A DNA stretch of 64,000 nucleotides, taken from assembly GCA_947176605.1 (NCBI GenBank), contig CAMWRH010000001.1:50598-114597 (forward strand), read 5' to 3'. Below are positions 53,154-64,000 of the stretch, piece by piece. The notes under the pieces are model-generated. The model was given only the letters and a program-made list of their open reading frames with translations, did not search any database and was not told the DNA's origin. The translations under genes and the position numbers were made by a program. The DNA is from an uncultured Porphyromonadaceae bacterium (lineage in GTDB: Bacteria > Bacteroidota > Bacteroidia > Bacteroidales > Muribaculaceae). The first letter of the stretch is position 1; each line of letters begins with the position of its first letter.

Positions 53154-56072
53154 CTAAGCATCGGCATCACTTAGATGAGGTAAATCTTCCAACTCCATTT
53201 TAAGATAACGTGAAGTCGGTCCGTTAGCGACAACCACCTGCTCTGGCGTACCTTCTACTACGATCTTTCCTCCTCCGCGACCTCCTTCAGGTCCCATGTC
53301 GATGATATAATCAGCACATTTTATAACATCAAGATTATGCTCTATCACAACAACCGTATTCCCTTTGTCAGCAAGACGATTGATTACTCCGAGCAATACC
53401 CTGATATCTTCAAAATGAAGCCCCGTTGTCGGTTCGTCGAGAATGAATAAGGTATTCCCCGTATCCTTCTTCGAGAGTTCGGTGGCAAGCTTTACACGCT
53501 GGTTTTCACCTCCGCTCAGAGTACTTGACGGCTGACCCAGCTTGATGTATCCAAGCCCTATTTCCTGAAGCACCGTGATCTTTTTTAGAATGGAAGGCAC
53601 ATTCTCAAAAAATCTTACAGCTTCATCCACTGTCATGTCAAGCACATCGGAAATCGATTTTCCTTTATACCGCACTTCGAGGGTCTCTCGGTTATATCGC
53701 TTGCCATGGCATTCCTCACATGGCACAAGCACGTCAGGCAAGAAATTCATTTCAATTGCACGGTAACCGTTGCCCTTGCACACTTCACATCTTCCGCCTG
53801 TTACGTTAAAGGAGAATCGGCCGGGTTTATATCCCCTTATTTTTGCCTCTGGCAATTCTACGAAGAGCTTGCGTATATCGGCGAAGACTCCGGTATAGGT
53901 AGCCGGATTTGACCGTGGCGAACGCCCTAAAGGAGATTGGTCTACAGTCACTACCTTATTGATATGCTCAATACCTATCACCTCTTTATACGGCAAAGGA
54001 GCCCGCAATGATCTATAAAGATGCTGGCTCAATATAGGCTGCAGGGTTGAATTGATAAGTGACGACTTGCCACTGCCGCTTACTCCAGTGATACATGTAA
54101 AGCATCCCAATGGTAGACGCAGATCTACTGATTTCAGATTATGTCCGGTAGCTCCTTTAATTTCAAGATACTTTCCATTGCCCGGTCTGCGTTTAGTGGG
54201 GATATCTATCACGCGCCTTCCGTTTAGATAATCGGAAGTCAAGGTATGGGTTTTTCTCATTTCGCGTGGCGTGCCCTGAAACATCACTTCTCCCCCATGG
54301 CATCCTGCTCCGGGCCCGATATCCACAATATAATCAGCCTGCAGCATGATATCGCGGTCATGCTCTACTACTATCACACTGTTGCCTGCGTCACGAAGTG
54401 ATTTAAGGCTATTTATTAGACGCTCATTATCGCGCTGATGCAGTCCGATCGATGGTTCGTCAAGAATATACAGCACATTGACAAGTTGCGATCCTATCTG
54501 TGTGGCAAGGCGTATACGCTGACTTTCTCCACCGCTTAAGGTACTGCTTGCCCTATTTAAAGAGAGGTAATCCAATCCGACCTCAAGAAGAAATCTTAGA
54601 CGGGCCCTGATTTCTTTAAGTACTTCTTCAGCTACGACTCTGCGCGACTGATCTATTTTGTCTTCGAGTGTGAGTGTCCATTCGTATAGCTCCGAAATAT
54701 CCATTGAGGCTACATCGGCGATACTTTTCCCATCTATAAAGTAATGAAGTGAAATGCGGTTCAGACGTTTTCCATTACATTCCGGACAAAGCGCTTCCGA
54801 AAAATACTGGTTACTCCATTTATTGGCTTCAGTGCCGGCATCTTCACTCTGTTGCATTTCAATATACTTCACAAGGCCATCGTATCCGGCATCGATCATA
54901 CCTGTCGACATTGTCGCGTTCTCAAGATGCAGCCGCACATCTACACCTTGCAGGATGTCGTTTATGGCCTCTGAAGGTAATTCAGCTATGGGAGTTTTGA
55001 TATCAGCATTATGAAGTTTTAAAATGGCCTGAATCTGCCAGAACACAAGCGAGTTTTTATACTTTCCCAATGGTGCGATTCCTCCGTCATAGATAGATTT
55101 CGTTTTATCCGGGAAGACCTTGTCTTCATCTACGACGCTTACCACACCGAGACCTTTACACCTGCGGCATGCACCCTGGGGTGAATTAAAAGAAAAGTCG
55201 TGTGGCGCAGGCTCGGGATATGACAGTCCCGTAGCAGGATCCATCAATGACAATGAATAGTGACTTACCGTATCACTCTCCACATCATATACCATTAGTT
55301 GCCGCCCACCCTGACGCAGCGCATTGTCGATAGTCGACCTGAGCCGTTCGATATCTGCAGCCGATACCCGCAATCTGTCGATTACGAGTTCGATGCTGTG
55401 GTTTTTGTATCGGTCGAGCTTCATATCATAGGTAAGATCGCGAAGCTCGCCATCTACGCGGACACGCAGATATCCTTTTTTCATCAGATTCTCGAAAAGG
55501 TCTTTGTAGTGGCCCTTTCTGTTCTTAACAAGAGGGGCAAGAATATACGTCTTCCTTCCATCGTATTTTTTGAGGATAAGGTCTACGATCTTGTCCTTCG
55601 TATATTTCACCATCACTTCACCGCTTAGATAACTTCTGGCTTCTCCAAGACGGGCATACAGAAGTCGGAAGAAATCGTAGATCTCCGTAGTGGTGCCTAT
55701 TGTACTCCGCGGATTACGGTTGGTAGTCTTTTGTTCGATACTGATTACCGGACTCAATCCAGTGATATAGTCGACATCAGGACGTTCCATAGAGCCCATC
55801 ATATTACGGGCATAAGATGAGAATGTCTCAATATATCTCCGCTGTCCTTCTGCAAAGATTGTATCGAATGCAAGCGAAGATTTTCCACATCCGCTAAGTC
55901 CGGTCACAACGGTTAGACTATTGTGCGGCAGAGTGACATTTATATTCTTCAGATTATGCACACGCGCACCCCCGACATCGATGACGTCGGAGTATTCACC
56001 TATGCCACAATCAGTAGTGCCTGTCGCTGATATCTCGGTATCTGATATTGTATTCTTTATATCTGTTTTCAT
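53154..56072 (-). CDS. uvrA: Excinuclease ABC subunit A (canonical-like)
   Basis: 972 aa; [36 protein letters not shown] and [20 protein letters not shown] closely resemble E. coli UvrA. Confidence 0.95.
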   Translation of the reverse strand: MKTDIKNTISDTEISATGTTDCGIGEYSDVIDVGGARVHNLKNINVTLPHNSLTVVTGLSGCGKSSLAFDTIFAEGQRRYIETFSSYARNMMGSMERPDVDYITGLSPVISIEQKTTNRNPRSTIGTTTEIYDFFRLLYARLGEARSYLSGEVMVKYTKDKIVDLILKKYDGRKTYILAPLVKNRKGHYKDLFENLMKKGYLRVRVDGELRDLTYDMKLDRYKNHSIELVIDRLRVSAADIERLRSTIDNALRQGGRQLMVYDVESDTVSHYSLSLMDPATGLSYPEPAPHDFSFNSPQGACRRCKGLGVVSVVDEDKVFPDKTKSIYDGGIAPLGKYKNSLVFWQIQAILKLHNADIKTPIAELPSEAINDILQGVDVRLHLENATMSTGMIDAGYDGLVKYIEMQQSEDAGTEANKWSNQYFSEALCPECNGKRLNRISLHYFIDGKSIADVASMDISELYEWTLTLEDKIDQSRRVVAEEVLKEIRARLRFLLEVGLDYLSLNRASSTLSGGESQRIRLATQIGSQLVNVLYILDEPSIGLHQRDNERLINSLKSLRDAGNSVIVVEHDRDIMLQADYIVDIGPGAGCHGGEVMFQGTPREMRKTHTLTSDYLNGRRVIDIPTKRRPGNGKYLEIKGATGHNLKSVDLRLPLGCFTCITGVSGSGKSSLINSTLQPILSQHLYRSLRAPLPYKEVIGIEHINKVVTVDQSPLGRSPRSNPATYTGVFADIRKLFVELPEAKIRGYKPGRFSFNVTGGRCEVCKGNGYRAIEMNFLPDVLVPCEECHGKRYNRETLEVRYKGKSISDVLDMTVDEAVRFFENVPSILKKITVLQEIGLGYIKLGQPSSTLSGGENQRVKLATELSKKDTGNTLFILDEPTTGLHFEDIRVLLGVINRLADKGNTVVVIEHNLDVIKCADYIIDMGPEGGRGGGKIVVEGTPEQVVVANGPTSRYLKMELEDLPHLSDADA

Positions 56073-56128
56073 TGTACGAAGATTAGACAGTAATCAAAAT
56101 GAGTTCGCTACGAATACCGACCCACTCA

Positions 56129-57565
56129 TTACTGAAGAGTGTCTTCATTTCCTGTTCCGCTATTGCTAACACTTCGACGCAAGAGAATGTTGATATCTCC
56201 GCTCTTTTTATATTTCTTTCCATCCGCTCCCGTAGCGGTGATCACGTAATAATATACGCCGGATTTGACGGTCTTACCATTACGCTTCCCATCCCACCCT
56301 GCTGAGGGATCTGTGAAATGAAATATTTGAGACCCATATCGGTCGAATATCCAGCAATCGAAATCTACAATCGATCTGTAGCTTACTTTCCATATGTCAT
56401 TCACGCCATCTCCGTCAGGTGAAAAAGCATTCGGACAAAGTAATTCAGAAGCTCCGATACTCACAACATATGTATCTCCAATAGCTTCACATGTCCCATC
56501 TGAATTGCTGCCGATAAAACGAAGATAAAACGTACCTTCATCCATGAATGTGTAGTCAAGATTCTGTTCCGTGAAACGATAATCTACTGTCTCGAATTCC
56601 GGATCTGTACTAAGCTGCCATTCACAATGCATTACACCTTGTGTAATATATGCATTAAACGAAATCTCGGCCGGAGCAGAACCTCCAAGTGCAGAATCAT
56701 CACCCTTTATGATATTGCTTCCATCAGCATCATCATCGGAATCGGATTCAGTAATATCAGCATCGACTGTACTGTCAGAGCTACCTATATTTGACACGCC
56801 ATTCTGAACGGCTTCCGTCATAACACTGACGGCAGTCGGTGCGATTGTCGGTGTCTCAATTTCAATACCCCAATTCCACTCATTCAGGAATCTATCTCCG
56901 GAGATATGAAATGGCGTATAACAGTATGGTGCGGGAGTAATTCTTATGGATGTATCGAAGTATTCAATTGTGTCTTCTATCTCTTTCTCGATATATTCCA
57001 TGCGGGACGAATCCCATTCCTGAGTAGAATATACGACGTTAATATCGCGACTTAAAATCTTTCTTTGTCCTGTAATCGTATAATAATAGATAGCAGGTGC
57101 GTATCCATCTACATCGATGACTGTCGCATCGCAATCTGACAGATCAGAGGCGCTCGCACTTTGAAGTCGGAATCTATACGGAAGATAATTTACTACCCAA
57201 TAATAATATCGCTTCCCGTTGTCTTCGAAAATATAACCGGTGTCGCCTAAGTCGCCGGACAGAATCACGCCATCCTGTTGACGCTGCACATTGGATATCT
57301 CTTCGGCAAACCCGCCCCCAAGATTCCCGTAGCTGTATACTTTTACTGCATCTGGATTAGAGGATACAAACTTTATAGATACTTCGGAAGTATCGTAAAC
57401 TACATATATCGCATCTATACCGGATGATTTATCAGGAATAATCTCTATCGGATGCAACATTGTATTCTGAAATTGCAGCATTCCAGTAGCTTGAGCGCTC
57501 AAGCCGCACGATATCGCACCGATAGTCAAAAGCGATATTTTTAGACTGGGTTTTATAATTTTCAT
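56129..57565 (-). CDS. Secreted protein with gliding-motility-associated / T9SS type B C-terminal domain
   Basis: 478 aa; signal peptide; C-terminal [40 protein letters not shown]...[39 protein letters not shown]. Confidence 0.88.
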   Translation of the reverse strand: MKIIKPSLKISLLTIGAISCGLSAQATGMLQFQNTMLHPIEIIPDKSSGIDAIYVVYDTSEVSIKFVSSNPDAVKVYSYGNLGGGFAEEISNVQRQQDGVILSGDLGDTGYIFEDNGKRYYYWVVNYLPYRFRLQSASASDLSDCDATVIDVDGYAPAIYYYTITGQRKILSRDINVVYSTQEWDSSRMEYIEKEIEDTIEYFDTSIRITPAPYCYTPFHISGDRFLNEWNWGIEIETPTIAPTAVSVMTEAVQNGVSNIGSSDSTVDADITESDSDDDADGSNIIKGDDSALGGSAPAEISFNAYITQGVMHCEWQLSTDPEFETVDYRFTEQNLDYTFMDEGTFYLRFIGSNSDGTCEAIGDTYVVSIGASELLCPNAFSPDGDGVNDIWKVSYRSIVDFDCWIFDRYGSQIFHFTDPSAGWDGKRNGKTVKSGVYYYVITATGADGKKYKKSGDINILLRRSVSNSGTGNEDTLQ

Positions 57566-57813
57566 ATGTTCGAATTATTTTCATATTCCTCCGGGATATC
57601 TAAATATAAATCACTCGTAGATCTATATCTAAAGATACGCCGGAAGTAGGTCAGCATGAGGGATGAGACTATCCCTTCTATATCAAACGAAATAGCCTCC
57701 CTGCTTATTGCAGGAAGACTATTGTGTAATATTCTGCCCAATGGCATATATCTTATAATCTTTGATACGTGATATTCACTTTGGTATGAAGGTCTCAAAG
57801 GTTGAATCGTCAT
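57562..57813 (-). CDS. Hypothetical 83-aa protein between XRE regulator and T9SS cargo
   Basis: Stop overlaps the T9SS gene start (ATGA overlap) and its 5' end overlaps the XRE gene by 38 bp; no family recognised. Confidence 0.5.
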   Translation of the reverse strand: MTIQPLRPSYQSEYHVSKIIRYMPLGRILHNSLPAISREAISFDIEGIVSSLMLTYFRRIFRYRSTSDLYLDIPEEYENNSNI

Positions 57814-58330
57814 AATATATGGTGATTTGAATAACTTTCCGAGGATTTTGCCGCATATTTTCTATTTGCCTTTGCAAATCAAGGATTTTCAAATCCGACT
57901 CAAACACCTGGTTTTTAGATAGGTTATCTCCATTTGACACACCTCCTAAGCCTGTGAGAATCGGACGTCTGTCTGAATTCGTACCGTTCTCAGGGTTTGT
58001 AGAATTCTGAGGCCCGAAATTCGCTCCTATGGAGTCGGTGCCGGGTGATGGGCCAGATATATTATCGACATTGCTCATGGATCCTCGTTCATGCGACAAC
58101 GAAGAGCCGATCTTAACCGGACCTTCACCAAACATCAACCATAGCACTGACACGTCTGGGAAAGCCTCGTGGATCTGTTTGATCATTCCATCACTGATCT
58201 TCTTATTTCGGCCACTCAGTACTTGTGAGAGGCTCGGGCGAGGGATACCACACGTATCAGCAAACTGCGAAGGGGTGATACCATTTGTCTCAATGAAGAG
58301 TTTTAGACGAGTCGCAAAATTTTCCTCCAT
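57776..58330 (-). CDS. XRE/Cro-type helix-turn-helix regulator
   Basis: MEENFATRLKLFIETNGITPSQFADTCGIPRPSLSQVLSGRNKKISDGMIKQI; C-terminal helix plus VIQITIYYDDSTFETFIPK. Confidence 0.88.
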   Translation of the reverse strand: MEENFATRLKLFIETNGITPSQFADTCGIPRPSLSQVLSGRNKKISDGMIKQIHEAFPDVSVLWLMFGEGPVKIGSSLSHERGSMSNVDNISGPSPGTDSIGANFGPQNSTNPENGTNSDRRPILTGLGGVSNGDNLSKNQVFESDLKILDLQRQIENMRQNPRKVIQITIYYDDSTFETFIPK

Positions 58331-59275
58331 ATAATCTGGATTTTCGGGATTCTGATTTCGATTACAAATGTAATAATAAAATTTGGAATTTGCAACTTCT
58401 ATTTGCAAACTTCAATTTAAATTTACGATTCCCATTTTTAAAATCCTATTTACGTTTATAGATTTTGCAAAATTACATACTTAAATTAAAGGATGAGAAT
58501 AACAGGGTATACCACTATATTTCAGCATTGTAACACCCGGTATTCACCATATCTCACGATTTAAGCTAGATCTGAACCTATTTCCCTCAAATCTACTTTA
58601 GAAATTCGGACTATGTTCCACGTTTTCAGTGTTTTATATTGCAGGTTAATAAATGTGATTTACGTTTGTTTCGAAATTATTTTGTATGCATTTGAATATT
58701 TAACCGCTGTAAATCAGTGATTTCCATTACCATATTATTTGCATTTTACATTTACAAATTAACAACGCAAACTGTTTCACAATTCAAATCCATACATTTT
58801 TACTATTTTGCAAATTTCATTTGCAAACCAATGTTCCACGATTAATCCCTGCAAATTTCAATGCGCACTTTTGACCATTTTGAAAATACCAGGTTAACTC
58901 AGGTATTACCTCATTGTTCTCCGCTGAGACGTCTTTCGTACGAAATCATTGTAGAATCATACACTTCTCAAGGATGTCCAGAATTATTGATTCTCGTGCC
59001 TTTAAAGAATCCGCATTTTAAGCTAATTCACTGTATTCTTGCGACTTATATAATAACCGAGGTCTCCCCTATTTAGCTCAAATTAGCCTTATTATGGCTG
59101 CTTTAGCTATCCGACAAGCTCCGTTGTGACTTCCAACCCCCTCCCAGCTCTTTTAATAGTGGTTTTTGGGCGCGATTTTGTTCTCTAAAATCTTCACACA
59201 GATATTTCGTTTTCAAATTCAAACATCAATGGCGGTTTCAAATTATAAAATCAGCATATAAGACTCTATATACCT

Positions 59276-59455
59276 ATTATCATCCATTGATATATGAAGA
59301 CAACTCACACTCTCCTGAATCTTGATATAATACTCCTGTGTCAATCTGTACCTATCAAGCATACTAAATCGTTTTATCATCCATTTGATTTATGAAGTCG
59401 CCTCTCTACTCTCCTGAAACTTGATATAACATTCCACTTGTCGATCTGTACCCAC
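59276..59455. repeat. Two imperfect direct repeat copies with 97-bp period
   Basis: atcatccattgatatatgaag...actctcctgaatcttgatataa...caatctgtacc versus atcatccatttgatttatgaag...actctcctgaaacttgatataa...cgatctgtacc. Confidence 0.8.
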
Positions 59456-59727
59456 CCAGGCCGCAGTGTATGGTTTCTACCTCATATAGATCAGAATACT
59501 CTAATCAAAATTCGAGGAAATATCAATGTCTTACTCTGTCTCGAAGACAGACCCGTATACTAATAAGAGATATGGAAGAAGTAAGAGACAGTCGTCTCCC
59601 TTCTTCCATATCTCATACATTGAATCTTTATCGTTTACCTGCATCGGACAATTTTCACCACTCAGATTTACACAGTCTCATATATCATTTATTGCCGTAT
59701 GCAGTATTCGAGTTCCTAAATAATCTG

Positions 59728-60759
59728 CTAATCCAACATATACTTGAAATGAACATTTCTGCCTATAAATTTCTCTGGAATCACCGTATTTTTGTCAGAT
59801 TTCATTTTTTGATATTCGCCGGGAAATCCTCGATTCTTGTCAAATATTCGATTCTCAGGGCCTTGGGATTTTGATAAAAATCGCACCATACCATAGGGAC
59901 ATTCGACAGTCTCATAGCTTACATCCATTAAAAGATTGCTCTGCCCTTCTTCAATAGCAATCTCACATAGATTCTTCAATAATCGACTAAGAGAGTCATC
60001 ATCGCCACAGAGAATTTTCAACTCTCCTTCATTAGTGAGGACCACGATTGTCTCAATACTATCCGGTGCGTTCCAGTCTACAATAAGTAGATTATTACTG
60101 ATAAATATATCGCTTAAGATTGCCTCCCAATCTCTACGACTATGACATATTGAAATACCCTCGTCAGCGATAAATTCCGTTTCAATGCATCTGCTTATCA
60201 CCCCGTCAAAATCGCAATTACCACATACCAACGGATTAGATTTACCGTAAATCTTAATAGAAATATCTTGCTTTGACAACTCGGATAGTGACTGCACAAA
60301 CGCAATAAAACCTCCAGTCTGATCCTTTGGTGCACATAAATATCTACGCTTCAATTCACCTGAATTTTCGAATCCAAAGGTGGCATAATATTCGCGAAGA
60401 TGAGAATCCGCAGGTATAAGAAATACGAAATCTACGGCTCCATCAGAGTCAATTTCCTCAATGAAATCGTCCAACATTCTTGACATTATACCCTGCTTTC
60501 TATGATTTTCAGCTGTTGCCAATCCGCATAGATATACTCCAGAATACACACTGTCCGCTGAATGAAATGTATACTTAATACCATATAGTGTCGCTATGAT
60601 ATTACCATTTTTCACTAAAATTCTCTTGTAGGAATCAGAGAAATAATACTGAAAAAATGACCGTATATACTCATCCCCATCGTGAAAAATCTCGCCCCAG
60701 AACGTTTGAAGAGCTCCTTCAAGTTTCGGGCAACTATTTATAGTTACATATTCTGTCTC
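59728..60759 (-). CDS. GNAT-family N-acetyltransferase (Eis-like)
   Basis: METEYVTINSCPKLEGALQTFWGEIFHD..; GNAT core VYLCGLATAENHRKQGIMSRMLDDFIEEI; track ORF starts 20 codons earlier. Confidence 0.8.
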   Translation of the reverse strand, partial: ETEYVTINSCPKLEGALQTFWGEIFHDGDEYIRSFFQYYFSDSYKRILVKNGNIIATLYGIKYTFHSADSVYSGVYLCGLATAENHRKQGIMSRMLDDFIEEIDSDGAVDFVFLIPADSHLREYYATFGFENSGELKRRYLCAPKDQTGGFIAFVQSLSELSKQDISIKIYGKSNPLVCGNCDFDGVISRCIETEFIADEGISICHSRRDWEAILSDIFISNNLLIVDWNAPDSIETIVVLTNEGELKILCGDDDSLSRLLKNLCEIAIEEGQSNLLMDVSYETVECPYGMVRFLSKSQGPENRIFDKNRGFPGEYQKMKSDKNTVIPEKFIGRNVHFKYMLD

Positions 60760-63009
60760 CATGTATTGGTAGAAATTACAGATTGATGTCTCGATAGAAT
60801 TAATCAGAGGATAGTGCAATTGAGCATACCGATATTCATACGTTGAGAGTAAGATTATTCTCTATCTCTCCTAATGAATCTACACCTGTCTACACCATAT
60901 TCTAAATCTTGTGATTGCCGATATTCAAAACGATTGAAGTAGAATTAACTCAAATTAATTCTCAACATCAGCACCTATTACTTACTCACAAAATCCGCCA
61001 TTAGACAAGATCTGATTGGCGTATACATAATGTCATGACACTCCAGACAACGAGTTGTTCATCCGGATAATCGCCACTATCCATATACATATAACGCCGC
61101 AGACCGACATAAAGATATGTCAGCACTGATATAATCCTAAAATCCGCAAATTTTGAGCAATCTTTCTGCGAAACATAATCGTATGGATGAGAGTAATATG
61201 CTTTGAAGATGGTTCCTCTATAATAGGTGTTACCGACAGATAAATACACATAGGAAGATTTCGTATTAAGAACTGATGGCTATAATTATGAGAGGCCGAT
61301 AATATCGGCCAGACACACTTATTAGGAACGAATATTCTACCGTTTTTACAAGTTATCGGCATCAATCTTACAAATCGTGCACCTGACAAGATGATCAGTG
61401 ATGCCTCAATAACGGCATTCGACATTTTATATTTCATTGATGCATCTCACCAATTTACTCAGAAGATACTTATACAGTGATCCTGCTTTATCCTATAATA
61501 AACCGCCCATACACAACAGGAATCGTAACGAAAGATTTATTTGCGAACCATCTACACTTTATAGTCAATTTAGATATCTCATTCCACACGTAGTATAAAG
61601 TAATCTAACTGAGATAATAGGAGCATATAGCATGTAGCATATTCTGTAAAATAAGGGTCTATAAGGAATGTATATCCGGTGATTTTAGGTTGATTTAGCA
61701 AGTTACGAAGAGTATAAATGACAATATTATGACCGATAAAACTCAGGAAAAACAGCCGAAAAAAGTCTCTCTCAAATGTGAATTTATAAAAATCATAATA
61801 ACGTTTGCTCTTCATAGATTCTTAGATTCCTTAATGATCTCACCTTGCGGTTCAACTTCCACACACCCTATCACTGTCTCAATCTAAAAAGCATTTTCAA
61901 TCACTCGATTTAGACGTCTCGCTCTATATATATGATTATGTGATTACTGAATTTTGCGATACTAAATTCGTCTATGGAGTCTGATTCGGGACCGGATTTA
62001 TGTCATTTAAAATTCAGTATTCAAGACCAGATTATCCGTAGTCATATCCATTCATAATGGCAAGATATATCATTGAGCTCACAAGTATTATAAAATGAAT
62101 CTCGACAACTCTAATCTTACACATCGCTATAAATGGAGATATCTAACATCGGAAGCCATCTTTAAATGATCCTTCCCATCATAAACATCGAAAATATATT
62201 ATGGTAATTCCACACCCTATACATCTATATAAAGTCGCACAATTCACGCTCAATACTTCTTTTGAGATTCCAGTACACAACCATGTGCATTATACATCGA
62301 ATAATGCAATATCCACATAGAACATTTACTCAATTTCATCTCTACTTACAAACCCGACAATCCCATCCAGACGAGTAATATATATATATAGTTGGCCACT
62401 TTAAAACCAATGTCAAGTCAAAAACATGACTTATCTCTCTGACATTACAGATCATTATTAACATTGATTTTATACAGTAGATCTACCATATTGAGTATAT
62501 CACATTTCGACATAAAACCCAATTTCACGGTTATGTTTATGTAAATTATCCAACAATTCTCCTCTGATTTGATACCGCCACATCCCGAAATTATCCTTCT
62601 ACGAGCCATCATTAATGCGCACATAAAGCAGCAACACTGCGTTGATTATTCATCAAAATACAGGTATATTATTTGATATAGTTATTACCTATGCTACTAA
62701 TTTCATGGCTCGTATCCCGACCGATATCATAAGTAACTCGCCTTATATTTCGCAATACGATATGAGAAAACAAATCAACACCGGCAAGTCAATATCACAT
62801 AATTTTCATCATTTGTATTATTGTATTTCTGTATTCGCAATCGGGCATGAATTGTATGGGAATGAAGGGCACCGTGTGCCCAAGTTTGACTATACACAAT
62901 CGCTAATTTACATTCTTAGGTGGCTGCTATAATTCTTACTCTCCTGCCCCCCTGATGCGTTCTGAGCGCAGATTCCGTGCGTAACGACAGCCATCGACCA
63001 TTGCTCAAC

Positions 63010-63223
63010 GCCCTTTTGCGAGTCGCAGAGTGCGGAACGAACACTCCGGCTGTCGATCACGCACTTATTTAGTTCGAGGCATTGTCCTCAAGACGCACGT
63101 TGGCCTTCGATCAGCACACTCAGGAATTTCCGGATCCAGCCCATTCGGACAGAGAGTGGAAATGCATGGCATGATATACCATCTTCCAGTTTGGAAATCC
63201 ACGGGAAGCATAGACCAATGACA
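63010..63223 (-). pseudogene. Degenerate IS5-family transposase remnant
   Basis: Reverse-strand frames read CHWSMLPVDF // FPNWKMVYHAMHFHSLSEW (frameshift) and CVIDSRSVRSALCDSQKG, matching IS5-type C-x-W-x-MLPxDFPxWxxVY and IIDSxSV motifs, with stops and frameshifts. Confidence 0.65.
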
Positions 63224-63567
63224 TCAGTTCCTGACCTCATTGGATATTGCGCTGATGATCGCTTCCGGTTTGTATTTTCTCAGTTTTGACAAAGCTTCGC
63301 CAAGGCTCGTATTGTCCACTATACTCCATGACCTGCGAGCCAAATCTGACCAAATCTGCGACCCCGGCGTTTACATTTTATTTGTTCGGAAACAGTCTAA
63401 GAAGCCTGTACAGGCCACACTTGTTATCCGAATATTTTTATGTCTCAATCTGTTTGTCCGATAATTTCATAACACCACTCTATCTACAGCATCTTAAGTC
63501 GCGTCAGACAGGGTGCAGACTGCCGCTGACAGCCCGATTGCAGCCCGTCAAAAGTAAGTGCTTCCAG

Positions 63568-63612
63568 CCCATCACAATTGAGTGCTCCCATGCATCATTC
63601 AATTGTCATGGG
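63568..63612. repeat. 17-bp imperfect inverted repeat
   Basis: cccatcacaattgagtg / cattcaattgtcatggg, 15 of 17 positions paired, 11-nt loop. Confidence 0.8.
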
Positions 63613-64000
63613 TTGCTCAAATTCACCCCGCTTACCTTGATTCAAGACGAACAAGAGTGGAATTTTTATCGGTTTATATTTTACATAATGTTATATCAAT
63701 TGTCAGTACTCAGTATTAACTACATTCCGTGGATTCCCTATCTATTTAACATAATATTTTGCCTTAACATCTTCTTCCTCACATTTACTTTCTCCATGTC
63801 TTATTTTACCGTATTAAAAAATTATATCCAGAAGCAGATGGAGCGATTTCTGCTTCTGGATATTCTTCCCACTGAAAGATATTTAATATACTTAATAATA
63901 TCATCTCAACAAGTCGGGATATTTTAGTTTATTCCAGATATCATATTACAATGATTCGGTAAAATTTGAGGTTGTTCAGCCTTGGCTAAGCCGCTAACTG

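Noticed and set aside
62376-62390. (TA)n run
   Set aside because: Short simple repeat expected in AT-rich DNA.
62642-62932. 96-aa ORF in the AT-rich end
   Set aside because: No coding signature and no start-site context; likely chance ORF.
63286-63927. 213-aa ORF at right end
   Set aside because: Low-complexity hydrophobic/aromatic translation crossing inverted repeats and the transposase-relic region; no recognisable domain.
1-64000. CRISPR arrays, tRNA, rRNA
   Set aside because: No regularly spaced identical repeats and no tRNA/rRNA-like segments recognised by eye; a tRNAscan/CRISPR search would be needed to exclude them fully.

Overview
The window reads as a Bacteroidales chromosome segment; the Muribaculaceae/Bacteroides-like assignment is inferred from gene families and TAnnTTTG promoters. 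Roughly 1-51 kb is dense core genome. It includes an MFS transporter (cut by the left edge), DUF4922 protein, GT2, a golvesin-type secreted protein, fumarase, glycogen synthase and phosphorylase, an RND efflux operon, an EF-G paralog, an FtsE-like ATPase, methylmalonyl-CoA mutase, SmpB, U32 peptidase, two UvrA paralogs, Dus, flavodiiron protein, UDG-like protein, DedA, Rpe, LigA, TruA, SpeA, SSB, an ArgC-like protein, ArgR, a bifunctional nuclease, MnmA and an envelope cluster. From about 52 kb the window becomes more AT-rich and gene-poor, with a T9SS-cargo/XRE cluster, a GNAT, a decayed IS5-like transposase and several unexplained repeats. The most interesting signal is an argR - argC-like - ssb - speA locus. 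The ArgR has lost the Asp-Asp of its arginine-binding motif (GDDT to GGNT), and the adjacent ArgC homolog has lost its catalytic Cys and apparently its catalytic His region, while the ArgR DNA-binding segment looks intact. This suggests a rewired regulator/pseudoenzyme pair. Other notable items are an EF-G2-type factor lacking the catalytic His and preceded by a structured leader, a possible pseudoknot in a uvrA leader, hairpins in the glycogen synthase leader, and a small membrane-protein ORF whose stop codon sits in an intrinsic terminator. No tRNA, rRNA or CRISPR array was recognised. All calls come from reading the sequence; no searches were run.
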